The position numbers were made by a program, and so were the translations under genes. From assembly GCF_014467015.1 (NCBI RefSeq), contig NZ_CP058559.1:2356001-2420000 (forward strand): a DNA stretch of 64,000 nucleotides, written 5' to 3'. The notes under the pieces are model-generated. The model worked only from the letters and a program-made list of their open reading frames with translations. It ran no database searches and was not told where the DNA came from. This DNA is from Alkalicella caledoniensis. GTDB taxonomy: Bacteria; Bacillota; Proteinivoracia; Proteinivoracales; Proteinivoracaceae. Shown one piece after another: positions 54,590-63,757 of this stretch (its first letter is position 1; each line of letters opens with the position of its first letter).

Positions 54590-56821
54590 TTGGCTGAATA
54601 TAAAAAAGAACTAAAGATAGAAAGTAACTATTTAGATGAGACCCTTGCAGTTATTGAGAATAAACTTGAACAAGAATTAGATAATATTGCTATAAAAAGA
54701 GAGAACCTAATTGCAGCTAGAAGAGATATGTATGATAGCACACCACACTCTTCACAGGATTTTGAACAAATAGTTGAAATGGTTCAACAGTTGAGTCCCT
54801 TACAAACACAAACCCATGATTACGAGGCCACAGCAAAAAGAATTAGAAAATATGAAAAGCTTTTGGACTCTCCATATTTTGCAAGGGTAGATTTTTCTGA
54901 AGAAGGCCTAGAGAAAGAAAGTATTTATATAGGTCTTGCTAATCTAATGGATGATAAGACATATAACATTTATGTTTATGATTGGAGAGTGCCCATATCC
55001 AGTATCTTTTACCGCTATGAGCTGGGAGATGTTAGCTACAACTCACCCTCGGGCACTATAAAAGGTGAAGTTACTCTGAAACGGCAGTATGAGATCAAAA
55101 ATAGCAAGTTAGAGTACTTTTTTGATTCTAGCGTAAATGTAATTGACGATATATTAAAAAAAGCATTGTCAGGCAACACATCATCGAAAATGAATACAAT
55201 AGTTGAGTCTATCCAGAGAGAACAAGATATTATTATCCGTGACATAGACAATGACTTAGTAATTGTCCAAGGGGTTGCAGGGAGCGGAAAGACCTCTGTG
55301 GCTTTACATAGAGTAGCATTCCTCATGTATCAAGGACTCACAGAAAAACTTAAATCAAATAATATTGTACTTATCTCACCGAATTATCTGTTCGGTCAGT
55401 ATATATCTAATGTATTGCCAGAGCTCGGTGAAGAAAACATTGCAACTCTTACATTTGAAGATCTATTTACAACTATTTGTGGAAACATTGTTGATATAAA
55501 AAGCAGAACGGCACTACTTGAAAAGATAATATCCACTGATGATATCAAGAAAAAAGAGCTTCTAAAAGCAAGTATTCAATTCAAATTGTCTAAAGAGTTC
55601 ATTACTATATTAGACAGGTTTATACAGCATTTTGAACGAAAAATGATAGATTTTACGGACATACATTATAATGGCCAGTGTGTGGTAACCAGAGACCTAC
55701 TTAAGGCAGACATACTGAAGAAAGAGAAAAAATCAGTTCCAATTGAAAAAAGACTTGAACAAATTAATACTAAGATAACAAACAGACTGCAGGAATTAAG
55801 GAAAGGTAGACTAAAAAAACTAGAAAAGTTTGTACATGAACACACAGACCACCCATTCCATGAAAAAGCCTTTGCAAGGTTACTGTCTTTAAAGGAGAGT
55901 ATACCTTTAAGAAAAACAATAGATAAGTTTACCAAGATAGATTATTTACCTCTATATAAGAAACTATTTGCAGACAAGGATTTGTTTTATCGCTTAGGAC
56001 GGGGACTTAACTTGCCTGAGGATATAGAGCAAATACTTAATGAAACTAACAAAAATTTAGGTGAGGAAGAATTATCCTACGAGGATGCCATGGGGTTTAT
56101 ATGCTTAAAATTAAAGATGACTGGATTAAAAACCCATAGGGATATAAAACAGGTAGTTGTAGATGAAGCCCAGGACTATTACCCAATACATTTTGAAATA
56201 TTAAAGCTATTGTTTAAGGATGCAAAGTATACAGTTGTGGGTGATGTAAATCAGACTATAGAAAAGCAAACAGATATCTCTAGCTATGAGCTTTTGAAAT
56301 CAATTTTAAAGAAACAAAAATCTACTACCGTATATATGAATAAAAGCTTTAGGTGTTCCCATGAAATCAACACCTTTAGTTCAAGATTCGTAGACAGTGA
56401 TATCCATATAGAGAGCTTTGATAGGCACGGTGAAATGCCTAACATAGTGCATAAAGAATCGGTATCTGTACTTGATAATACAGTAGTAGAAGATGTCAAA
56501 AAAAATCAAAGTGAAGGCTATAGATCAATTGCAATCATATGCAAGAGTATGACACAGGCAACAAAACTGTATGAGAGTATAAAAGATAAAATAGATGTAC
56601 AACTAATAAGCGAGTATTCCTCTGATACAACTGATGGGATTATTATAGTGCCTATCTATATGGCTAAGGGTCTTGAATTTGATTCGGTGCTGGTTTATGG
56701 TGTGGATGATAAAAATTTTAAGGCAGATGATGATAAGAATCTTTTGTATATAGCATGTACTCGAGCTTTGCATAAGCTATCATTGTACTATACAGGCGAA
56801 ATAAGTAAATTTTTGATATAA
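54590..56821 (+). CDS. helD: HelD-like RNA polymerase-associated ATPase
   Basis: A 743-residue UvrD/Rep-fold protein. N-terminal coiled coil (about residues 1-75), Walker A VQGVAGSGKTSVALHR (about 227-242), Walker B VVVDEAQDYYPIHFE, and late helicase motifs YMAKGLEFDSVLVYG and NLLYIACTRALHKL. HelD removes stalled RNA polymerase from DNA and in related bacteria gives rifampicin tolerance. The start is TTG 54590 with AAGGAGTG upstream, next to a fourfold GTAA repeat. The leader before it may attenuate expression. Confidence 0.9.
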   Translation: MAEYKKELKIESNYLDETLAVIENKLEQELDNIAIKRENLIAARRDMYDSTPHSSQDFEQIVEMVQQLSPLQTQTHDYEATAKRIRKYEKLLDSPYFARVDFSEEGLEKESIYIGLANLMDDKTYNIYVYDWRVPISSIFYRYELGDVSYNSPSGTIKGEVTLKRQYEIKNSKLEYFFDSSVNVIDDILKKALSGNTSSKMNTIVESIQREQDIIIRDIDNDLVIVQGVAGSGKTSVALHRVAFLMYQGLTEKLKSNNIVLISPNYLFGQYISNVLPELGEENIATLTFEDLFTTICGNIVDIKSRTALLEKIISTDDIKKKELLKASIQFKLSKEFITILDRFIQHFERKMIDFTDIHYNGQCVVTRDLLKADILKKEKKSVPIEKRLEQINTKITNRLQELRKGRLKKLEKFVHEHTDHPFHEKAFARLLSLKESIPLRKTIDKFTKIDYLPLYKKLFADKDLFYRLGRGLNLPEDIEQILNETNKNLGEEELSYEDAMGFICLKLKMTGLKTHRDIKQVVVDEAQDYYPIHFEILKLLFKDAKYTVVGDVNQTIEKQTDISSYELLKSILKKQKSTTVYMNKSFRCSHEINTFSSRFVDSDIHIESFDRHGEMPNIVHKESVSVLDNTVVEDVKKNQSEGYRSIAIICKSMTQATKLYESIKDKIDVQLISEYSSDTTDGIIIVPIYMAKGLEFDSVLVYGVDDKNFKADDDKNLLYIACTRALHKLSLYYTGEISKFLI

Positions 56822-56840
56822 TATGCTTGCTCCTTTTAAA

Positions 56841-56876
56841 AAACCTTCCTAATTCTAAAAGGAAGGTATTTTTTTT
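56841..56876 (+). terminator. helD terminator
   Basis: ACCTTCCT/AGGAAGGT then nine T after an A. Confidence 0.85.
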
Positions 56877-56965
56877 TCTGTATTCGCAAAAATTATTACT
56901 AGACGTAGATAGATTTATAAATCAGACTAGATTGTAAATCTAAAGAGAATTGAAAGGAGAATTAT

Positions 56966-58120
56966 ATGAAAAAGTTAGGTTTACTACCCAAACTCCTCAT
57001 AGGTATTGTTTTAGGTATAGTCATTGGAACATTTAGAATTGAATTACTAACAAGGCTTTTAGTAACATTTAGTGGAATTTTTGGGAGTTTCTTAGGTTAT
57101 ATCATACCATTACTTATTATAGGATTTGTTGCGCCAGGAATAGCAGAATTAGGAGGTAAAGCAGGTAAGCTCTTAGGTTTGACTGCTGGCATAGCCTACC
57201 TTTCCACAGTGATAGCAGGGACACTGGCCTTTTTTAGCGCATCTTTAATTCTTCCAGGCATTATTACCCAAGGAAGAGAAACGGTGGCAGAAGGATTGGC
57301 AGCAACACCGTATTTTGAACTTTTAATACCACCAATAATGGGGGTAATGGCAGCACTTGTCACTGCATTTATGCTAGGACTAGGGATGGCAGCAATTAAA
57401 GGTGATACCATGCTTCACTTCATGCAAGAATTCCAACAAATTATTCAAAAGGTTATCGAAACAATAATAATTCCTCTGTTACCAGTTCATATTGCGGGGA
57501 TTTTCGCTAGAATGGCATACTCAGGAGAAGTAGCGGAGACATTGGCGGTATTTGGTAGAGTATTTGTGTTGGTAATAGGAATACACATTGCGTATATAGT
57601 ATTCCAGTATTTGATTGCTTCCACTATTACTAAAGTGAACCCCTTTGTGGCACTTAAAAATATGTTGCCTGCTTATTTCACAGCAATAGGTACACAGTCA
57701 TCAGCAGCTACTATCCCAGTAACAGTAAGAAGCACAAAAAACAACAAAGTCACTGATGAAGTAGCTGAATTTGCAGTTCCTTTATGTGCCACAATACATT
57801 TAGCAGGAAGCACCATAAGCTTAACCATATGTGCCATAGCTGTTATGGCTTTGGAAGGTCTAAGTCTGAACTTTGCACAAGTATTTCCATTTATCTTAAT
57901 GCTTGGAGTAACCATGGTAGCGGCCCCAGGTGTACCAGGTGGAGCTATAATGGCTGCTGTAGGATTGCTGGAGACTATGCTTGGATTTACCGATGGCCAA
58001 GTAGCATTGATGATGGCACTATATATTGCTCAAGATAGTTTTGGAACTGCTGCAAATGTAATAGGTGATGGCGCCATAGCCCTCGTTGTTAATAAGTTTG
58101 CAAGAAGCAAAGAGGTATAA
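56966..58120 (+). CDS. Dicarboxylate/amino acid:cation symporter (DAACS family)
   Basis: A 384-residue transporter with about eight membrane helices and two re-entrant loops. It has a serine-rich HP1 region AIGTQSSAATIPVT (about residues 233-246) and helix-8/HP2 phrases PGVPGGAIMAAVG and AQDSFGTAANVIGDGA (here GDG where classical members have NxxGD). It imports dicarboxylates or amino acids with sodium or protons. AAGGAG precedes the ATG; single-gene unit with terminator. Confidence 0.85.
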   Translation: MKKLGLLPKLLIGIVLGIVIGTFRIELLTRLLVTFSGIFGSFLGYIIPLLIIGFVAPGIAELGGKAGKLLGLTAGIAYLSTVIAGTLAFFSASLILPGIITQGRETVAEGLAATPYFELLIPPIMGVMAALVTAFMLGLGMAAIKGDTMLHFMQEFQQIIQKVIETIIIPLLPVHIAGIFARMAYSGEVAETLAVFGRVFVLVIGIHIAYIVFQYLIASTITKVNPFVALKNMLPAYFTAIGTQSSAATIPVTVRSTKNNKVTDEVAEFAVPLCATIHLAGSTISLTICAIAVMALEGLSLNFAQVFPFILMLGVTMVAAPGVPGGAIMAAVGLLETMLGFTDGQVALMMALYIAQDSFGTAANVIGDGAIALVVNKFARSKEV

Positions 58121-58123
58121 GTG

Positions 58124-58151
58124 AAAACTCCCAGACTAGGGAGTTTTTTTC
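58124..58151 (+). terminator. Terminator
   Basis: AAAACTCCC-agacta-GGGAGTTTTTTT. Confidence 0.85.
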
Positions 58152-58216
58152 CTATTAAATTGGCAGTAATACTGGTTGGGCTCTTTGAATAGTATATGGG
58201 TATGAGGTGATAAAGT

Positions 58217-58837
58217 ATGAAAAAGATCCCCGTTAGTAAAGAAAACTTAATTATACTAGGTTACATGTTTGCAATTCCTGGTCTTAAGTTGATTTATTTT
58301 TTTCTAAATAGAATTCCTCGACCGGCGGTAAATGTTTTAATCTGGGTCGATTCTTATATTCCATTGTTACCTGTTTTTGTTGTGCCATATATAATTTTTT
58401 ATCCCTTTGTGCTATGTTGTTTGATTTTCTTGTTTTTGCGAGATCGTAAGACTTACATACATGTGGTAAAAGCTTACTCAGTAGGTCTTATAGTATGCTA
58501 CCTTACTTACTTGTTATTCCAGACTACAGTGCCACGACCAGAACTGGTTCATGGGGATATTTTTTCTAAAATACTTGGATTTATATATCATATAGATGAA
58601 CCATATAACGCTCTTCCCAGCATCCATGTACTTGGTACCATGTTAACTATGTTGGGATTAAAAGAAGCTAAAATAGATAGCATATACATGAAAAGCATAG
58701 GGTGGTTAATTATTGTCTCAACCATGTTTGTCAAACAGCATGGCATATTAGATGTCGTGACTGGACTTGGCCTTAGCTACGGTGTCTATAGTCTAACAAC
58801 AACACAAGCTAGTTCGAAACATCAAATTTCTCAGTGA
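58217..58837 (+). CDS. PAP2-family membrane phosphatase
   Basis: A 206-residue protein with about five membrane helices. PAP2 motifs: KxxxxxxRP region degenerate (TTVPRPELV), PSIHV (PSxH, about residue 134) and KQHGILDVVTG (about 174-184, SRxxxxxHxxxD variant). It probably removes phosphate from a lipid or isoprenoid phosphate; the layout resembles inositol-phosphorylceramide-synthase-type PAP2 proteins. AGGTGATAAAGT precedes the ATG. Confidence 0.8.
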   Translation: MKKIPVSKENLIILGYMFAIPGLKLIYFFLNRIPRPAVNVLIWVDSYIPLLPVFVVPYIIFYPFVLCCLIFLFLRDRKTYIHVVKAYSVGLIVCYLTYLLFQTTVPRPELVHGDIFSKILGFIYHIDEPYNALPSIHVLGTMLTMLGLKEAKIDSIYMKSIGWLIIVSTMFVKQHGILDVVTGLGLSYGVYSLTTTQASSKHQISQ

Positions 58838-58946
58838 GGGGAGAAGGATCTCCCTAGCTAGATTAGATTTGTAACCTAGGAGGATATTCACCCAAATATA
58901 TAGAATAGTTACTTGGTAGTGTATAAATAATTTAGGAGGGATCTTC

Positions 58947-59330
58947 TTGAAAATAAACCACATAGCTTTATATACCAATGATTTAGAGGGACTGAAAGAT
59001 TTTTATAAAAAGTACTTTAATGGGAAACCCAACCAGATGTATCACAATGAAAATACCGGATTAAAAACATATTTCTTGACCTTTGAAAATGACTGTAGAC
59101 TTGAGATTATGACCCGGCCTAACGTCAAAGAATTAAGTAGAGATCTTATAAGTTCAGGTTTTATCCACTTGGCCTTTAGCACAGGGAGTAAAGAAGGAGT
59201 AGATAGCCTAACCAAACGATTAGAGCAAGATGGTTTTAAAATCCTAAGTGGACCAAGGACCACAGGAGACGGATACTATGAAAGTTGCGTACTAGACCCC
59301 GATGGAAATCAAATAGAAATAGTAGCATAA
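58947..59330 (+). CDS. VOC-superfamily (glyoxalase-like) protein
   Basis: A 127-residue protein with the paired beta-alpha-beta-beta-beta repeats of the VOC fold: metal-ligand positions at MKINHIALYTND (His), SGFIHLAFS (His) and PDGNQIEIVA (Glu). The start is TTG 58947 with TAGGAGGG upstream. Members are glyoxalases, dioxygenases or resistance proteins; the substrate is not readable here. Confidence 0.85.
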   Translation: MKINHIALYTNDLEGLKDFYKKYFNGKPNQMYHNENTGLKTYFLTFENDCRLEIMTRPNVKELSRDLISSGFIHLAFSTGSKEGVDSLTKRLEQDGFKILSGPRTTGDGYYESCVLDPDGNQIEIVA

Positions 59331-59346
59331 AAGAGCATTATGATAT

Positions 59347-59402
59347 ACTCCCCTTATATTTCACAGTTAAACAATATGACTGTCTAATATAAGGGGAGTT
59401 TC
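59347..59402 (+). terminator. Terminator
   Basis: Perfect 14-bp arms (ACTCCCCTTATATT and complement) around a 27-base loop. Confidence 0.7.
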
Positions 59403-59544
59403 TTTGAAAAATTAAGAAATTTTGTAAAAAACTAAAGGATTTTGTCACATATTTGTAGAAGTAAATGAGTAGAAATTAAAGATTGCATTTTGGTTTCTAT
59501 CAAACATATGGGGTATTTAAAAAAGGGCAAAGGAGGGGGATGAT

Positions 59545-60144
59545 GTGATCGAATGGCTCACTGAAGTTTTAGTATTTGAGAAGGTATATTGGTATTTAGC
59601 CATCCCATTTACGGTACTGTTAGTTATACAGCTTATATCTACTTTTGTAGGATTAGGCGGTAATAGTGACTTAGATGGGGGAGATGACGGTGGGGATATC
59701 GGAGACGATGGTGATATTGAGCCGGGGTTTAGGATACTAACAGTCAGAAATTTAGTTACTTTTTTCGCAGTATTTGGCTGGTCAGGAATAACATTTTCTA
59801 GCTTAGGTTTTGGGCAAGTAATTACAGCATTGATATCTACTATACTTGGTATCATTATGCTACTAGTTGTGTCAGCGCTTTTTTATTTCATTATTAAGCT
59901 AGCATATAGTGGCACCATGGATATTCAACGTGCTGTAGGAGCCACAGGAGAAGTTTATCTTCCCATTCCTGCTAACAGAAGTGGAGTAGGGAAAGTGAAT
60001 ATTACATTCCAAGGATCCTTTAGGGAGCTTGAGGCCATGACAGATGAAGGCAGAAAGATTCCAAGGGGAGCCATGATTACAGTTAAGGCTGTGGTCAACA
60101 ACAGTATTTTATTAGTAGAAAAAACAAATAAGGGGGAATTTTAA
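59545..60144 (+). CDS. NfeD-like membrane protein (YuaF type)
   Basis: A 199-residue protein: membrane helices at about residues 15-36, 70-95 and 100-120, an acidic Gly/Asp-rich loop (about 38-58) and a C-terminal OB-fold (about 128-195; GATGEVYLPIPANRSGVGKV). GTG 59545 follows GGAGGGGG. Its stop overlaps the flotillin start by one base, the usual NfeD-flotillin coupling, so the two form a membrane-microdomain pair. Confidence 0.85.
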   Translation: MIEWLTEVLVFEKVYWYLAIPFTVLLVIQLISTFVGLGGNSDLDGGDDGGDIGDDGDIEPGFRILTVRNLVTFFAVFGWSGITFSSLGFGQVITALISTILGIIMLLVVSALFYFIIKLAYSGTMDIQRAVGATGEVYLPIPANRSGVGKVNITFQGSFRELEAMTDEGRKIPRGAMITVKAVVNNSILLVEKTNKGEF

Positions 60145-61577
60145 TGGGTTTTGATTCAGGTTCAGGATATGCAGTTATTCTGATAACTGTAATTGTAATA
60201 GTTATATTTGGAACTATTACAGCGCTTTTTAGTAGATATAAAAAGTGTCCATCAGACAAAATTTTAGTGGTTTATGGTAAGGTTGGAAAAGTGGGGGATG
60301 AAAATAGATCTTCTAAGTGTATCCATGGAGGGGCGGCCTTTATATGGCCAGTTATCCAGCACTATGAGTTTCTAGATCTTACACCTTTATCCATAGAGGT
60401 TAATCTTCAAAAAGCCTTAAGTAAGCAAAACATCAGGGTAGATGTACCATCGAGGTTTACAGTAGGTATTTCCACTGAACCTGGTGTTATGCAAAACGCT
60501 GCCGAAAGGTTATTAGGCCTTGGGCTTACAGAAATACAAGAACTATCAAAGGATATTATCTTTGGACAGTTAAGACTTGTAATTGCAACAATGGACATTG
60601 AAGAAATTAACACAGACAGGGATAAGTTTCTAGAAGCTGTTTCAAGCAATGTGGAAACAGAACTTAAAAAAATTGGTTTGCGTCTGATTAACGTTAACGT
60701 TACAGATATCAACGACGAATCAGGCTACATAGAAGCATTGGGTAAAGAAGCTGCTGCAAAAGCAGTCAACGATGCTAAAAAGAGTGTTGCAGAAAAGGAT
60801 AGAGATGGAGCCATTGGTGAAGCTAAGGCTAGAAGAGATCAAAGGGTACAGGTTGCTGAAGCTGACGCCACTGCTGTTGAGGGTGAGAATAGATCTAGGA
60901 TCACTGTAGCTAACTCTGAAGCAGAGAAAAGAGAGAAAGCCGCTGAGGCAGAAAGAAGAGCAAGTGCTGCGGAAAAGGTTCAATCTGCCAAGGCATTAGA
61001 AGAAGCATATTTAGCAGAGGAAGAAGCTGAAATATCAAGGGCTAGAAGAGAAAAAGCAACTAAAGAAGCTGATGTACTTGTTCATGCAGAAGTTGAAAAG
61101 AAAAAGCTGGAAATTGAGGCAGAAGCCCAAGCTGAAGAGTTTAGAAGGATTGCCCGTGGTGAAGCAGATGCTATATTTGCTAAAATGGACGCTCAAGCTA
61201 GGGGTACTAAAGAGATGCTTGAAAAACAAGCTGAAGGTTTCCAAAGACTAGTAGAAGCAGCGGGAGGTATTCCTGAAAAAGCTGTAATGATGATGATCGC
61301 CGATAGGTTGCCAGAGCTAGTTAAGATACAAGTTGAAGCTATTAAAGGTATCAATATCGATAAAGTTACTGTATGGGACAGCATGGGTGGTGGAAAAGAC
61401 GGAAAACCAGCTACTGCAAACTTCCTATCAGGAATGATGCAATCCCTGCCACCATTACAAGATGTCTTTAATAGTGCCGGTTTAGACTTACCTAAGTATC
61501 TTTTGCAAAGCAAAGAAGATGATACTGCCAAAAAAGAATCTAAATCACAGGAAATGGTAGAGAATAACGAAGAGTAA
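60144..61577 (+). CDS. floT: Flotillin (SPFH/PHB domain protein)
   Basis: A 477-residue flotillin: N-terminal membrane hairpin/anchor (about residues 8-28), SPFH domain (about 35-215, RVDVPSRFTVGIST), and a long Ala/Glu-rich coiled coil (about 215-375, many AEAE repeats). It scaffolds membrane microdomains. The layout with NfeD upstream matches Bacillus yuaF-yuaG (floT). The C-terminal tail is charged and likely flexible. Confidence 0.9.
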   Translation: MGFDSGSGYAVILITVIVIVIFGTITALFSRYKKCPSDKILVVYGKVGKVGDENRSSKCIHGGAAFIWPVIQHYEFLDLTPLSIEVNLQKALSKQNIRVDVPSRFTVGISTEPGVMQNAAERLLGLGLTEIQELSKDIIFGQLRLVIATMDIEEINTDRDKFLEAVSSNVETELKKIGLRLINVNVTDINDESGYIEALGKEAAAKAVNDAKKSVAEKDRDGAIGEAKARRDQRVQVAEADATAVEGENRSRITVANSEAEKREKAAEAERRASAAEKVQSAKALEEAYLAEEEAEISRARREKATKEADVLVHAEVEKKKLEIEAEAQAEEFRRIARGEADAIFAKMDAQARGTKEMLEKQAEGFQRLVEAAGGIPEKAVMMMIADRLPELVKIQVEAIKGINIDKVTVWDSMGGGKDGKPATANFLSGMMQSLPPLQDVFNSAGLDLPKYLLQSKEDDTAKKESKSQEMVENNEE

Positions 61578-61603
61578 ATTTTGTTTATGAGCATAATTCT
61601 ATA

Positions 61604-61656
61604 AAAAAACCTTACATGTTAGTTGGGAAACTAAACATGTAAGGTTTTCTTTTTTT
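61604..61656 (+). terminator. Terminator after the flotillin gene
   Basis: AACCTTACATGTT pairs with AACATGTAAGGTT and is followed by a T-run. Confidence 0.85.
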
Positions 61657-61770
61657 AGAACACTTTAAGATATTGCTAGTGTATATACAGGCAATGTAAC
61701 ACAAACAAGTGAAATTCATAGTATACATTGAATAGGTAAACTAAGATAGCATGGTAAAGGAGGGAAGACA

Positions 61771-62241
61771 ATGAGCAGTACTTTTATATTCCGCCCAAAT
61801 GATCAAAAGAAAGAAGAGCCACAAAAGCCCGTGAATCAATCTCGCAAGATAGAAAATAAAGCTGTAAAGGAACAGATACTTTCAAAACTTAATCATAAGC
61901 TAAAAACTGATACAAATATTATCAATGAAGTGGATGAAAAGGTTGAAACAAAAGAAATATATGATACTGAGATTATAGATGAAAATGAAGTAAATATTGT
62001 TAACAATCAAGAACAGTCTTATTTAGAAAAAGAGAAGATTGAAAAAATAGAAAAAATAGAGAAAATAGAAGAAATAGAAGAAGGAACATTTTTTCAAGAG
62101 GAACTAAAGACTAAAGATCTGAGCCACAAAAGAAATAGCAACGAACAGTTGCTACTATTATTAGTGTTGTTAACTGTATTAAAGAGCCCTAAGAAAGACT
62201 TAGCATTAATAGGAACCTTACTAATTCTCTTAGTAAGCTAA
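61771..62241 (+). CDS. Uncharacterised protein with (KIE)n repeat and hydrophobic tail
   Basis: A 156-residue protein I do not recognise. The first 90 residues are highly charged; residues about 88-104 form a repeat of EKI/EEI units (EKIEKIEKIEKIEEIEE), encoded by tandem 9-base-like repeats (62036-62080). The last 35 residues are hydrophobic Leu-rich (LLLLLVLLTVLKS ... LIGTLLILLVS). Clostridial spore-associated proteins often have such Leu-rich ends. AAGGAGGG precedes the ATG. It heads a group of small genes. Confidence 0.6.
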   Translation: MSSTFIFRPNDQKKEEPQKPVNQSRKIENKAVKEQILSKLNHKLKTDTNIINEVDEKVETKEIYDTEIIDENEVNIVNNQEQSYLEKEKIEKIEKIEKIEEIEEGTFFQEELKTKDLSHKRNSNEQLLLLLVLLTVLKSPKKDLALIGTLLILLVS

Positions 62242-62278
62242 AGTAAAAGGGATTCTTTAAAAAAAAGGAGGTGTTTTT

Positions 62279-62638
62279 ATGTCTAAGAATAACTTAGACT
62301 TAAACAAGCTTATGGCTATGTTTGATGGCAACGAGGAGATGAAAGAAAAGATTAGCAAAATGAGTAAGTTACTGGGAGGGTCAGAGCAAAGTGAAAAAAT
62401 TGGTGATTTAGTATCAGATCTTATGAAAAAAGAGAAGGATGACAATGATCAAGTAAAGATAGAAGCTAGGAATATAAATCACAATGAACCGTCCATAAAT
62501 TTACTTCTTGCGCTAAGGCCTTTTTTGTCTGAAGAAAAGCAATGTCAATTAGATGAGTGTATTGAGCCTTTGAATATGACCTATTTAATCCGGCGAATGG
62601 GAGAGGTAAATACAGCAGTAAGAGGTAAAGATAGCTAG
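62279..62638 (+). CDS. Uncharacterised small protein
   Basis: A 119-residue hydrophilic protein with no membrane segment. The C-terminal phrase LLLALRPFLSEEKQCQLDEC followed by NMTYLIRRMGEV resembles a short motif in clostridial sporulation-cluster proteins (ALKPFLS...), from memory only. AAGGAGGTG precedes the ATG, 37 bp after the previous gene, so both are co-transcribed. Confidence 0.6.
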   Translation: MSKNNLDLNKLMAMFDGNEEMKEKISKMSKLLGGSEQSEKIGDLVSDLMKKEKDDNDQVKIEARNINHNEPSINLLLALRPFLSEEKQCQLDECIEPLNMTYLIRRMGEVNTAVRGKDS

Positions 62639-62675
62639 TATTAATTAAAGTAAAGTGTATAAAAAATAAGTGGGA

Positions 62676-62715
62676 AAAAAAGCTAATTAAGGCAAAGTCC
62701 TTAAGTAGCTTTTTC
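62676..62715 (+). terminator. Terminator
   Basis: AAAAAGCTA/TAGCTTTTT with inner TTAAGG/CCTTAA. After it, 62872-62910 could form a hairpin (CTTGTG...CACAAG, inner TCATT/AATGA) ahead of the His-rich gene. Confidence 0.75.
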
Positions 62716-62938
62716 TTTTTTACCATGTGTAGAAAATATTTGCCAAACCAGGGCACAAAAAACTAAGCAAATGCCTATTTAAAGGGGATGGGGGCGCAAA
62801 ATTACGTTGAAAACATAGTATATATCGAGCTCAAAATAAAAACAAAATCTCAAATACTAGCTAAAAATTGTACTTGTGGTCATTGGTTAATGATCGTCCG
62901 GACACAAGGTAGCTAGAAAAATTAAAGGGGGATTATTA

Positions 62939-63103
62939 ATGAGTACAGAAGTTCAGCATCATCCACACCACCCGCATCATCCGAAAAAAAGAGACTTCCC
63001 ACTAATTCTTATTCTATTACTTTTCTTCTTACAAGATGACGGTATAGGTTTCGATGACGATATACTACCAATCATCTTATTACTTTTCTTCTTCAACAAA
63101 TAA
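62939..63103 (+). CDS. 54-residue His-rich small membrane protein
   Basis: A short gene with AAAGGGGG eight bases upstream and a strong terminator straight after the stop. The N-terminus is histidine-rich (HHPHHPHHPKK), followed by two short hydrophobic segments (FPLILILLLFFL and ILPIILLLFFFNK) split by an acidic DDGIGFDDD. The layout fits small spore or membrane peptides, and the His repeat could bind metal. Not assigned to a known family. Confidence 0.65.
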   Translation: MSTEVQHHPHHPHHPKKRDFPLILILLLFFLQDDGIGFDDDILPIILLLFFFNK

Positions 63104-63157
63104 CAACAAGAGAATCGCTGTATAGTTTATACTATGCGGCGATTTCTCTTGTTGTTA
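63102..63157 (+). terminator. Terminator
   Basis: AACAACAAGAGAA pairs with T(T)CTCTTGTTGTT, inner CGC/GCG; long strong hairpin. Confidence 0.85.
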
Positions 63158-63179
63158 TTAAGTATGTAAAGGTAAATTA

Positions 63180-63210
63180 AAAAGAGAAGGCCCAGCCTTC
63201 TCTTTTTTAA
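63180..63210. terminator. Terminator of the Mn-catalase-like gene
   Basis: AAAAGAGAAGG-cccag-CCTTCTCTTTTTT; serves the leftward gene and perhaps both sides. Confidence 0.8.
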
Positions 63211-63211
63211 T

Positions 63212-63757
63212 TTATTTTAATTGTGTTAGTAATTTATCCTGTATTTCCTGAGTGAAAGAAAACTTTTTGAATTCTTCTTTTAACCAATCATGGGTTCTAA
63301 AATGAGGGCAGTATTTCCCAATCATTTTAGTTAAACCTTGCACATGGCCAATCTCGTCATTAATTATCTGCAAAAGTATCTCCTGAACTTCTGGAACTGG
63401 GATTTGGTTAATTCGTTGATAATAATTAGAAATTGCTCCCAGCTCTCCTTGTAAATTCACCTGCAGAATGTCACAAACTTTGTACTGATAATTGACATCA
63501 GCACCACTCCAATACCTTCTGTTAGAATCATAAACCCGAGGATCTATACCATACTGCTCAAGTATATGACCTAACATTTCAAAATGCTGCATTTCATTTA
63601 GCGAGAATTTTTCTAGCATTTGCGCTACATCTTTATGCTTAACAACAAAATAGTGATGGAAATACTGTAAAATGGCTGTTAATTCACTATCGGGGCCAGC
63701 ATAATCGTCTAAGAGTAGATGAATGTTTTTTGGATGTTTTGTAATCAACTTGCTCAC
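63212..63757 (-). CDS. Ferritin-like manganese-catalase family protein (CotJC-like)
   Basis: A 181-residue four-helix protein with paired metal-site motifs: Glu in PDSELTAILQYFHH (about residues 22-35), ExxH in NEMQHFEM (about 54-61), Glu in GELGAISNYYQ (about 104-114) and ExxH in NDEIGHVQGL (about 132-141). This is the dimanganese-catalase arrangement; CotJC-type members sit in the spore coat. GGAGGTGAG precedes the start. Catalase activity or spore location are inferred. Confidence 0.8.
   Translation of the reverse strand: MSKLITKHPKNIHLLLDDYAGPDSELTAILQYFHHYFVVKHKDVAQMLEKFSLNEMQHFEMLGHILEQYGIDPRVYDSNRRYWSGADVNYQYKVCDILQVNLQGELGAISNYYQRINQIPVPEVQEILLQIINDEIGHVQGLTKMIGKYCPHFRTHDWLKEEFKKFSFTQEIQDKLLTQLK

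Noticed and set aside
62036-62080. Short tandem repeat as a CRISPR-like or satellite array
   Set aside because: It encodes the in-frame KIE repeat of a protein and has no spacers; simple coding repeat.
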